Assembly (NCBI GenBank): GCA_965153455.1
Contig: OZ234494.1
Span: forward strand, 14,942,001 to 15,006,000
From: Sphagnum compactum
Taxonomy: Eukaryota; Bryophyta; Sphagnopsida; Sphagnales
DNA: 64,000 nucleotides
Direction: 5' to 3'
Of the stretch, positions 51,001 to 61,522 are shown one piece after another. Below the pieces are notes generated by a model. It was not told the origin of the DNA, did not search any database, and worked only from the letters and a program-made list of their open reading frames with translations. The translations under genes and the position numbers were made by a program. The stretch's first letter is position 1, and each line of letters opens with the position of its first letter.

Positions 51001-52212
51001 CACAATTAACAATCAAGGTGATGAGCAACTTTTTGTGATGCAGCACATGGCAAATTCAATGATAAGACGTGTATCAGATAACAATGTCTGGTATGTGGAT
51101 TCTGGAACTTCAAACCACATGACTAGTCATGGAGAATGGTTTAGAGACATAAGGGATTTGAAAACACCAGGGTTTGTGGAAACTGGTGATGACATTACAC
51201 ATCCCATCACTCAAATTGGCAAGGTGCCATTATCCATGCAAGATGGGTAAACAAGTACTTGAAATATGTACTTCATGTTCCAACCATAACAAAAAATTTG
51301 GTCTCCATAGGCCAAATGGTGGAACAAGGTTTACAGGTGACATTCAACCCTAATGGATGTTTTGTGGAAGACATGAAGAACCAAGGCAAATTGATTGCAA
51401 AAGGGGAAAGGAATGGACGAATGTTCACCTTGGATGTGAACATGCATGAGGTGAATTCCATGTTATTCACACATGGAAAAAGAGCTGGAGACATTGGAAT
51501 TTGGCACAAGCGGGTTGGCCATGTTAATCTCCAACGTCTTAAGTTGATGGACAAATAAAATCTTGTTGGAGGTCTTCCCAAATTTGGAACAGAAGAGGTG
51601 ATGTCAGAAATTTGTGAAGCATGCCAATTAAGGAAGCAAGCTAGGCATGCATTCCTAGCTCAAACAACTCATGTAAGTTCCAAACCTATGGAAATGATCC
51701 ACTCAGATGTGTGGACCATGAAGACAGAATCCATTGGAGGATGCAAGTACTACATGAGTTTCATTGATGACCACACAAGGAAGGTGTGGGTCTACTTCAT
51801 GAAACACAAAAATGAAGTGTTTCAACATTTTTTGAATTTCAAAGCAATGGTGGAGAAGGAGAAGGGTGTGAACATCAGATGCTTAAGGTTCGATGGAGGG
51901 GGAGAGTATTTTTCAAATGAATTCAGTGAGTACTTGAAGGAGCATGGAATTCAAAGGAAATACTCATGTAGATATTCACCACAGCAGAATGGAATTGCTG
52001 AAAGGAAAAACAGGCACATTGCAGAAATAGCACGTGCCATGTTGAATGAGAAGAATTTGCCAAATTACTTTTGGGTTGAAACGGTAGCAACTATAGTCTA
52101 TATCATGAATCGAACACCCACAACAGCAGTACATGGCATGACACCTGAAAAAAAATTCACGGGCAAGAAACCAAATGTCTCACACTTCAAAGTGTTTAGT
52201 TGCATTGCATAG
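51001..52212 (+). pseudogene. Copia protease, GAG-pre-integrase and integrase region
   Basis: The protease shows NVWYVDSGTSNHMT (active-site DSG). The pre-integrase segment shows IWHKRVGHVNLQRL. The integrase shows HSDVW, FDGGGEYFSNEF and YSPQQNGIAERKN, so the DDE catalytic residues remain visible. Stops at 51250, 51558 and 52212 break the frame. The integrase block 51598-52212 alone is open for 204 codons. Confidence 0.88.
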
Positions 52213-52819
52213 GTGCATGTTCCTGACGAGAAGAGATCAAAACTAGACCCAAAAGTTGAGAAGTGTATCTTCATTGGATATTCCTTAGAACAAAAAGGAT
52301 ATATGTATGTTTCAACCCTTCCACTCGAAGGTTACAAGTGAATAGAGATGTTGTGTTTGATGAGATGGTTAGTTAGTACTCACCACTGAAGATAGCAGAA
52401 GATGGAGAGGCTAGAAATGGTGATGTTTCATCAAATGTGGAACAAAAATCACAATTAATTAGTGGACCACAAGAGTCTTCAATTAGTGAGTCCAGTAGCA
52501 CTTCATGGAAAGGAAGATTAAAATCTTCAAACATTGTACATGGTAGTTTTCAAACATCATCTAGAAATCCTCATGTAGATGATGAGTCAAGTGATTCAAA
52601 GAAGAGTGTGGATGAAAAATCAAGAATCCCTTCGGTTACTACTCCCAGAGCTCGGATGGCCAAGAAAGCTTTGAAAACACCTGACAATAACAGTGGAGTA
52701 CAAAGATCCACATGAATCAAGTACCTTGTACAAAGACTCACATATGATGGCTTTGTAGCTCGTCATTACGCATACATGGTGAGACTTATACAGGAGGTTG
52801 AACCCATTTTTTTTAAAAG

Positions 52820-53481
52820 GTGGTTGGAAACCCTAAGCGGGACAATGCCATGGATGAAAAGATGGTGACGTTAGATGCTAATGCTACTTGGGAATTGGTA
52901 GCTTTACCAAAGGACAAGAAAGCAATTGGGTGCAAATGGGTATACAAAGTTAAGCACAATGTAGATGGATCTGTGAGCAAATACAAAGCAAGATTGGTTG
53001 CCAAAGGTTATGCCCAAACTTATGGCATAGACTATGAAGAGACCTATAGTCTAGTTGCAAAAATGACAACTGTAAAAGTAATCATTGCTATGGCAGTAGC
53101 AAAAGGATGGTCTTTACATCAAATGGATGTAAATAATATTTTTTTCATGAAGATTTACAAGAAGAAGTGTACATGGAACAACCATTAGGTTATATCGACC
53201 AAACACATCCTAATTTGGTTTGTAGATTGAACAAAGTTTTGGATGGCTTGAAGTAAACACCTAGAGTTTAGTTAGACAAGATAGGTCGGTATCTTGTCAC
53301 AAGTGGATTTCAAACATCCAATGCATATTTGTCACTATACGTGAAAAAAACAGATTGTGGGATTGTAGTCATAGTCATCAATGTTGATGACTTGATTACC
53401 ACAGGAGATAATGATGGAAACATCTCTGATTTGAAGAAGCTTTTGAAGCAAAAGTTTGAGATGAAGGATTTGGGAGAGTTG
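52820..53481 (+). pseudogene. Copia reverse transcriptase, first part
   Basis: ATWELVALPKDKKAIGCKWV and KARLVAKGYAQTYGIDYEET are standard copia RT. The fingers-palm motif reads DVNNIFF and the catalytic box NVDD, where copia normally has YVDD. A frameshift near 53160 and a stop near 53258 lie between them. The segment stops at MKDLGEL where the 1864-bp insertion begins. Confidence 0.88.
53477..53481 (+). repeat. Target-site duplication AGTTG (left)
   Basis: AGTTG precedes the insertion and is repeated at 55346-55350. Removing one copy with the insertion rejoins the copia codons for LGEL and RYFLGIEV in frame. Confidence 0.85.
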
Positions 53482-55345
53482 TGTGAAGCGACTTTCTGTC
53501 CCTCTACTTTCGATTCTATGAGGTGACTATACTTGAAAGTACATACGCTACAGGTGAAGGAAAAAAGTACGTGTATTTCTAGATGTTAAGTTGCGTTTGT
53601 AGCTGAAACCAGACAGCTTACTTCCTATGCATGATTTGCGATTTAGAATTGATAGATATATCTTCCAAGCTCGAACACTCCAAATCCTAGAATTATATGT
53701 TAAATTGTCACCCATTCTCATCAATCCTCATAATCAATGGAATTGAAGGACTCATCCTTTTCCTTATCTTGAACATCTTGATGAGGTTCTTGAGCTCGTT
53801 CCTTGTCCATTCCGTCCGTTTGACTTTCACATCTTACTTCTTTATGCCAATTTTTTCAAGTAACTAACTAATAAGATAATTTATCGCTAATAATAAGTAA
53901 ACATCCTTGAGTTCCTACTTGACCAAATATACTCAATGGTAGTAGTAACATTCCCATGTACCATTTACTCTTTTAATATCCCCTATTTATTCTTTATTAG
54001 GTACCAATTAATTGTGTTATACATAGTTTTTGGAATTAAAAATTTTATCACAATAACCCCCATGTACTTCTAGATCCACCGTTGAAATTAGGGCTTGACG
54101 AATCCATTAGAACTAAGATGTCTAGGTTTTCATGAGGTTCCGCCGTCACTACCACACATTATGCCTACCTTAATTTGTTAAATAAAAGGAATCGACCCCC
54201 TCTGAAAGCAAGTACCAAATTGTTCCGGCTACCCCTTTGGTTTTTGTTGATGCAGGTGAAGATTTAGTCATGGCGGATGATGCTATTACGCCCTCGAATC
54301 TTCCAATTACGCCAATAGAAGAGGAAGAGCTTGAAGAAACACCGCTTGACGTGAATGTCTCCCAATGATCGCACAACGAAGAACTGTTCCAAAAAGTGGT
54401 GCGCACTCAAGTCGATCGTTTAACATGGGATCGTCGATCGTCTTCTAACCCACATGCTGTAGCAATCTACTTAGAATTTGTTCCCGCTTGTGGAGCTGCA
54501 CCAGAAAGGTTTGAAGAGTGTCAATGTGAAGATGACGATGTTCGTCTTCATTGTCGAACTTGGGTTCCCGGTGATGGCCATTATTGTTGGTTACGAGGCT
54601 CAATCAACCCCCTTTCCATGGAGCATCGAACCGAATACCTAGTTCGTACCATTCGTCGCCTTCTAGATTTCCTACAATTGTGATTTATCTTCTTTAAGTC
54701 GTTTATTAATTTATAATTCATTTGAGGCTACTGAGGCGGAAGTGCTAAGATCTAGGTTTCATTTCGATTTTATTTAGGGACCTGATAGAAATGAAGATTG
54801 AGTAAGGGTGTATTAGGACTACATCATAGAAATGTTACAAGCACATCATTAGTGCCTGAAGATTATTCTAGAAATCTAATTTAATATTATCATGGTGAAA
54901 TGTTAGTGTTAACCATGGGCTTGAAAATTGTTCTATCTCTATTGGACCTTACATTGACACCTTTTCAATTACTTCATGAATCTCAACATTCTTGCTACTC
55001 ATTAAATACTAGAACAAGACCATTGTTTTGCTAAGCACCACGAATTTTGGTGTCTGTTTCCACCCCAACCCTCTAAAGATCTCTCACCCCTAATTATGCA
55101 ATTGAGGTCCTAAAACTATGGTTATCAGCTTTTTATTGAAGAAAAGAACTAACCTAACACCTTATTCACCAATATCGTATTTCGGAAAAGAAAATAACCC
55201 CCTCATGCAACCATGCACATGCATCATCCCTTATTTTAACATGAAGTTACTAAAAACCCCTAATAACCTTACCACACTCGAATATCCTTGATGCAACTCT
55301 TAAAAATTGAAACTAACGCACACAGTTATGTCGGTATGGCTCACA
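53482..55345. mobile_element. 1864-bp TG...CA insertion, probably a solo LTR
   Basis: The ends are TGTGAAGCG and GGCTCACA, so TGTGA/TCACA form short inverted termini. A 5-bp duplication AGTTG flanks it exactly. These are the marks of LTR-element integration. No internal second LTR, PBS or pol sequence is seen, so the simplest reading is a long solo LTR left by recombination. The alternative is a non-autonomous element of another kind. It contains a reading frame at 54270-54683. Confidence 0.78.
54270..54683 (+). pseudogene. 137-codon reading frame inside the LTR-like insertion
   Basis: The frame starts MADDAITPSN, is acidic early (IEEEELEET), has one in-frame TGA at 54366-54368, then continues with WDRRSSSNPHAVAIYLEFVP, CQCEDDDVRLHC and GDGHYCWLRG to a stop at 54681. 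A plausible splice acceptor (GTTGATGCAG) lies just upstream. I do not recognise it. The Cys/His-rich middle and normal amino-acid mix look coding rather than random. The TGA could derive from CGA. Confidence 0.45.
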
Positions 55346-55350
55346 AGTTG

Positions 55351-56170
55351 CGTTACTTTCTCGGCATTGAAGTAATCCAATTCCTTAAAGGGATATGGTT
55401 ACTACAAAGGCAATATGCCTTGAACAAATTGTTTGAATATGGGATGATGGGTTGCAAACCCATTTCAATTCCATTGGAGCAAAATGTGAAGTTAAGTGCA
55501 GATGAAGGAGACCTTGTGAAGGATACCACTATGTACATACACATAGTGGGAGTTTGATTTACATGACCATCACAAGGCCAGATTTGAATTATGCAGTCGG
55601 AGTGGTCAATCAATTCATGCAAACACCACGAAAGCCACATTTGGATGTAGTGAGGTGCATACTGAGATACATAAAACATACTTTGCAGTGTGGAATTTAA
55701 CCAAGAGCTAGTTACAAGTACATGGATACACGGATGCTGATTGGGCCGACAATGTTTCAAATAGAAGATCAACCAATGGTTTCATGTTCTCTTTTGGAAG
55801 TGGTGTTGTTAGTTGGAGCAGTATCAATTGCACTATCAAGCACAGAAACAGAATACAGAAACGCATCAATCGCTGCATGTGAAGTAGTTTGGTTACAAAA
55901 ATTACTTTCAAATTTGGGATAGTTAATGGATGTTCTTGTTGTCATTTATTGTGATAACATCAGTAGCATACTACTTGCTAACAACCCAGTCTATCATGCT
56001 AAGACAAAACATATTGATGTGCACTACCACTTTATTAGAGAAAAAGTTCTAGTAAAAGAAATTAACCTTATTCATGTCAGTACTAAAGATCAAGTTGTTG
56101 ACATTTTCACAAAGGCTTTAGGTACGGACAAGCTAAGGAAGTTTAGAAAAATGCTTGGTGTACTAGAAAT
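55351..56170 (+). pseudogene. Copia RT end and RNase H, broken
   Basis: It resumes with RYFLGIEVIQF and KPISIPLEQNVKLSADEGD, then in other frames MTITRPDLNYAVGVV. The RNase H part has ALSSTETEY, AACEVVWLQKLL, CDNISSILLANNPVYHAKTK and HIDVHYHFIRE. Stops at about 55555, 55698 and 55920 disrupt it. Confidence 0.88.
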
Positions 56171-56178
56171 GGATTTGA

Positions 56179-56191
56179 GCTTGAGGGGGAA
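56179..56191 (+). other. Copia polypurine tract
   Basis: GCTTGAGGGGGAA lies directly before the 3' LTR, the usual plus-strand priming site. Confidence 0.8.
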
Positions 56192-56503
56192 TGTTGAGAA
56201 TTCGAGCTCAACTAATTAGGTTTCATTAGTTACTAGAGTAGGAAAGTAACTAGGTTACTTTCATAAGGTTGAATTACTTTCTTTACTTATATTAATTTGG
56301 TTATTTGTGGTTTGGTTTTTTAGTTAAATACCTTAGTCTTGATGGTTTGGTTCTCTTTTCTTCATTGCACAAGTTTGTGTATTTCAGGTGATAAAAACCT
56401 TGAGGAGTTCTTAATGTTATGTTCCATGTTGTGAGCATCGTATTTTAGTTTCCTTTCAATAAGATTTATGGTTGCACTTAACTAGATCTCTTATTTGTTA
56501 ACA
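56192..56503 (+). repeat. Copia 3' LTR, 312 bp
   Basis: It begins TGTTGAGAATTC, ends TTGTTAACA, and aligns with the 5' LTR with about 8 percent difference and small compensating indels. Confidence 0.93.
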
Positions 56504-57640
56504 GGTTCATCCACTACTAAGTAATAATATTAATGCAGTGGATGATGCAACAATGGCCGCCTATTCTTTGTGGCCAATAATAATTCATTTGGAGATAGGG
56601 AATTTGTAGGAAATAGAGGGGAAGGAAAAAAAATTATTCAAGTTAAGTGCAAAACACATACATTGAATGAGAATCCTTCAATGGTGATGTATCCAATAAA
56701 TACATAATTTATAGTAAAGAAATATTGAAAACAATGAAATCCAAATCCAAATCTTGTATTGAAACAAAGGAAGAATACAAGCCACACCGGTCTATCTTTC
56801 AATTGCTTCAGAATCTATATAACATATAACAGACTTATCGTAAGACTAGGGCAAAATCGAGGGGGATGGAGAAAGGGCAAGTTGTTAATATTTGAGCATA
56901 GGCTTCAACATATGAAGGTAGTTGGGGGCTTAAAGATGGGCTAGGAAATAAATCATCATTGGCGAAAAAGGGACATGCCTTGAGGACCAAAACAAACCTC
57001 TACAACACACATGAAGAGGAGTCATTAGTCCATCTAAATTCAATCTAGAAAAGCAGAAAGAAAATTAGATGGAAAGTTCAAACTTATTCACAATCCAAAT
57101 CAATCTTTGAGCGCTTATGGATAGGGCATTCAAGATCCAAGGAACGTTTTGGCAATTTTTCGCCTCAGGATCCCTCATCTTGAAAAAGAAGATGAAGAAC
57201 CTTGTCGAAGACCTCCTAATCTCCATCAAATGCCAATATGTATTGGCCAAGATTCTGACATGCCAACACACTATTAACTGTAAGAAATAAAATGTTAGAA
57301 GACATTTTAGTTTGAATATCCAATGCAACAAAAGAAGGCTTAAAACATTAAATACCAGTTAATGTTGCGAAGTCAACAACAAATGATCCCGACTTTGAGC
57401 GAGCTCCAATCAACACTTCAAGTGTGAGAGGATGCATCTCCTTGGCTGCACAAAATGGTTTCCCATAACTTGAGAATTCATAGTGTTGTTATCAATACAG
57501 TTGTAGATAATGTCTTCCTCCACAACCCTATTCCCCTATTCCAGTATGCTAGTAGTAGGTGCTTGGAACTCAAAAGTCTAGGGGGGTTCTCACCAAAAAT
57601 GTGGCCCGGCTGTGTAGAATCTACAAGAAGATAAAAGGGA
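56504..57640. other. Spacer without a gene
   Basis: No coding region is recognised between the copia element and the transposase relic. Confidence 0.45.
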
Positions 57641-57762
57641 GTTGAGGATTGAGATAAACTTTCTTGCCTTCGTGCTATGGCATTCCCCGGACATACCTCC
57701 AACGAATTGCGAAATTTGGATTATAACAATATACACTTTTCAAAAAGTCCAGTTGTTGCCGA

Positions 57763-60700
57763 TTGCTTTTGATGGAAATGTCCTTTTTCGAATTACCACC
57801 CATGCTTCCAACTACTCACATGCCTTCGCAAATGCAAGGCATGGATAGAAAGTATGATGGCCATGCTTGGTGCAAAGTGATCACAACTACAATCAAAAAC
57901 AATTTTAGGCTTAGTTTCAAGAAGGCTCATTGCTTGGGTCACTTGCGATGTGTGCAAGACGACTATGAAAACTTTGTGCACATTGGTTCTCACAATGAAA
58001 TCTTCTAGTGTGGTGAATGCCCACATATTATAGTCGTAGGTCAAATTGCATTATTTCCATCCGCTTCATCCTTTGTGTGCAAATTTTGTCATGCTCATCC
58101 TCTTTGTGTCGCAAGTTGTAGTGGATGAATTTATTATGTTGTGCATAAACTCCAATCAATTTCAAGAACGGTGATTCATCTTGGGCTCCACAAACATCTT
58201 GTGGTGGATGGCAAGTGCAGGGAGTCTATGGACAAGACTGAAAGGTTGATTGCAGAGGAGGTCGATCGCACACCTGATGCCAAGATATCTGTGATTTCGT
58301 TGAGTGCTAACAAGACTTTCTTGGTTACGCATCTGTTTGATGATAGTGGTGATGGCCTCATGGAGCTTTTAAAGGGCAAACAACTAAAACAAATCCAAGA
58401 CAAGTTTTTTGAGTTAAATTCACCCAATGTTCGTAACTTGGGTGCTTCTTTCAAGCATTGTTCAAGGTGTGGTTATATTGATAACATCCTTGAATTGAAG
58501 TCGAAGAGTCGCCATGATTACATTCAAGAGTGTTGTTTTCCAAGACAAGTTGTAGGACAAAAGGTTTTCATTTTCAAGATGTCCATAAATGGTGTGGGGA
58601 ATGGACCATGCCTCATCATGCAAATGCAACCTGTAGGGGATTTGTAAAACGCTTGGACCATGTTTGATCTGTGAAGCATGTTGGTGGTTGGACAACTATG
58701 GCTTGTCATGTGTACAATCCTACTTATTATAAAATGATGGCCATTATGATTTATGACATGCAGTCTAAGGACATCAAAGTTCAACAGATCATGTGGACAA
58801 AGCTTAATGAGACGATGCTAAAGAACGGGTTTCCAAAACCAAATTTTAAAGGATTCATGGCTAATAATGCACAAGCCAATTGGAAGCTATCAGAATTGTT
58901 TATGGTTATGGGGACACTTTTGTCAAGATGGTTAGTAAAGAACACACATGTTTATTCCATTGGATTCAGTTGTTCAATAGGCACACCAAATAGCCGATCA
59001 AGCTTAAGTTGCAAGGTCAACACAAAGGTTTTTGCCACCAATACAAGAATGCAAAATCCCTAGTGTAGACTAATGGTTTCTATGTCATAATTCATTGTTG
59101 GTGATTGTCATTAGGGACTGCTTCTGAGGCAAGTGTCCATGAACAATTGGTTAAACTTTTGGCATTTTCGTGTTAGGCAATGGTGAGGTTTCATGGTCCA
59201 TGTCACTATGAGAAAACTATGTCCATTACAACTTGTCCAATGCAACTAAAAGTGTCTGATAGAACTAGATTACAACTAGATAGACTAGTTGCAATTGACA
59301 TGATTTTCTCATAGTGTGTGAACATTTCACCTACGAACTTCCTATGACTCCTTTCTTCTGTTCATTCAAAATTGGAAATCCATTTGCAATCGAACTCCAT
59401 TTGCACTTTACTTCCATCTTTGCTTCCATATTTGTTGTGAGATTAAAGATTTTGCTAATCTTTAATTTCCTTTCATTTACAAAAGTTTAATGATGAAGAG
59501 TGGGCCAACATGCCCACTTGTAATCTGGCCAAAATTGTCCATAACATCTGGTTGTAGTAGTCAAGAAAACACGACATTTGTTTTAACACAACAATGTCCA
59601 ATTATTAGTTCATGCTTTCAAACAATTTTCATTATATAGACAATACTTGCAATAGACATTATATTGTCTATATAATGTAGATTGTTTGTAAGGCGGTCCC
59701 CCTGGTCTACACGGTCCTAATCGGAATGAATTGTTATTGAGAAGGGCTTGCGGGTTGAGTGATCCTGCTAGACTTGCAACAACTATTGCAAATTACACAT
59801 TCGAGTTTTCCTTCACAAATCGCCTACCACACCTGGAGGGAAAAAGGTTTTTGGATCTATGAAATGACTTGCTAATTGTCTTCTTAACAAAAATAATGAT
59901 TCCCATTGTCTTGATTGTGTGAATTTCTCTCATCCACAAATAACCATTCCTACTGTTGTGCCCAATTATGTAGAGGACATATGCATGCACAACTGCCCTC
60001 TACTCCTAGTAATTTGCTACCTTCGGTATCTTGAGGTGCCTTGGAATTGAAGGAAAATATTTGTGTTGATGGCAAGTGGAATATTGAATGATGCCCACCC
60101 AATTCTACAATTCAATGTTCTGCACTTCAAAAACCCATTGGGCTCAAATGCGAAGCAAAAGATCAACCTTTATAAATGGAATTCCTATTTCATGTTACTG
60201 AAGTTTCTAGGTTGAATATCATAACAAATCACTCGAGCACCATAAGCATTGGTTTTGTGTTGATGACTTCAATTATTGTGTCGATGGAACAACGCAAAAA
60301 TTTATAGTTGTTAGGTTTGTTGTTCCAATTGTATGGCCCATCTAAGAAGGTATTAACTTAACTCAAAAGAAGATAAAAACTCTAGAAGAAGCAAGGTTTC
60401 ATTTGACCGCCTACGTAGAAACAATGCTCGAAGTTTAATTGCTCCTAATCTTCTAATTCAAGCAATTCCCATGTGCCTGTTGTGAAATGCCACAATCTTG
60501 TGAGGCCATCTAATGCAAGTTGTTGGTTTATAGCTCATGGTGGCAAGGTGAGATGTCCTTCGGTCTTCAAATTAACACAACACCACACCAACAATTGGGA
60601 GGTTGGGAAGTTACTTCTCTAGTGCATTGTTTTCCTTACTGTTGATGTCCCCCCACCTGGGTATGGACGAATTTACAGTATTCTTTCATATGACAAAGGA

Positions 60701-61075
60701 TACGATGTGACTATTGGAAATTTCCTTGGATGTTCATGTGTTTATTTTGTCACAATGTTGGCAAGTTCTTTGGGCAATTGTGGGGTGTATGTGCAATTAA
60801 ACATGTGTATCGCATCTTATAAACGATTTTGTTCTATAGGCTCACGGAAGAATTCATTCATCATTACACATGGAGTTAGGATGAAGTTCAACGTTTGTTG
60901 GAACATTCTAAAGCCTTTGAACTCTTGTGATAATACATCACAATTGTATCTGTATCAAATCAATTGTGATTTTGTCATTCATGAAGCTTGCAGTTGTTGC
61001 CTAGATTATGTAGGAAGTTTGGATTCTAGTTTCCATGAGATGTATATTGATTTTGTTTTGGTGAATATACATTAG
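57763..61075 (+). pseudogene. Decayed transposase, probably Mutator-like (MULE)
   Basis: From 57763 to 58647 one frame carries KYDGHAWCKV, a Cys-rich zinc-finger-like part (CLGHLRC at 57931-57951, CKFCHAHPLCVASC) and a helical part (KHLVVDGKCRESMDKTERLI). It is broken by TAG at 58006-58008 and a TGA near 58128. After a frameshift near 58665 it continues VGGWTTMACHVYNPTYYKMM, IMWTKLNETMLKNGFPKPNF, GFMANNAQANW (58851-58883), then in another frame RIVYGYGDTFVK and CLFHWIQ (58949). The order of a zinc-finger start, a core with a C-x2-H segment after a short acidic/Asn block, and a later CSC pair (60731-60739) that may be a SWIM finger, fits MULE transposases. A GYGRIYSILSYDKGYDVTIG block at about 60658-60718 belongs to the same product. 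The catalytic Asp expected near MANNA is not seen. I saw no terminal inverted repeats. Confidence 0.55.
59619..59688. repeat. 27-bp foldback, 16-nt loop
   Basis: CAAACAATTTTCATTATA plus the following bases to 59645 is inverted at 59662-59688 with two mismatches. The inner 16 bases CATTATATAGACAATA pair perfectly. Confidence 0.88.
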
Positions 61076-61472
61076 TGTTGTTCATAAATTTATTTCCATT
61101 TAAGCCAATACCAACAATAAAACTTGTTACAGTCATCACGTGCTTTCATGTATATTGTCTCATGTATAATATCGTAGTACCTTTGCCATTTCAACACATG
61201 TTTGGAAAATATTTAAAGATTTCGATAATTTAATTTCATCAAATATTTCTCAACCATGTAATTTCCACCCATTTCAACAATCTAAAAGTCTTATATTTTT
61301 TTCCCAAGAGCCCTAGACATTAAAAATGTTGGTTGCACCAGGGATGATGAAATGCATGCTTTTGTTTTCTTTTGTCTTCAAACCTTCACATTAGGTTGTA
61401 GTCGAAAGCTTTGTTTGCCACACCCATGTTCAATGTCAATAAACCATTGTTGCTCCCAATAAAATATGCAAG

Positions 61473-61522
61473 TGACATGACAAAATATTCCATGACATAG
61501 CATGGAATATTTTGCCATGTCA
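61473..61522. repeat. 22-bp near-perfect foldback, 6-nt loop
   Basis: The arms 61473-61494 and 61501-61522 are inverted copies with one mismatch (a G:U pair in RNA). The core is ACAAAATATTCCATG. Confidence 0.9.

Larger units (their letters stand above)
48575..56503 (+). mobile_element. Ty1/copia retrotransposon, complete in outline but inactive
   Basis: Order on the plus strand: 5' LTR (48575-48886), PBS (48887-48898), leader, gag (from 50081), CCHC knuckle, protease, integrase, reverse transcriptase, RNase H, polypurine tract (56179-56191), 3' LTR (56192-56503). Integrase before RT makes it copia. The coding part has many stops and frameshifts. The LTRs differ at roughly 25 of 312 positions by eye, so the insertion is old. 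A 1864-bp insertion interrupts RT. The bases flanking the element (AAAAA and GGTTC) do not form a target duplication. Confidence 0.93.

Noticed and set aside
59690-59790. tRNA-like GC-richer segment
   Set aside because: I could not draw a cloverleaf or find A and B boxes with proper spacing.
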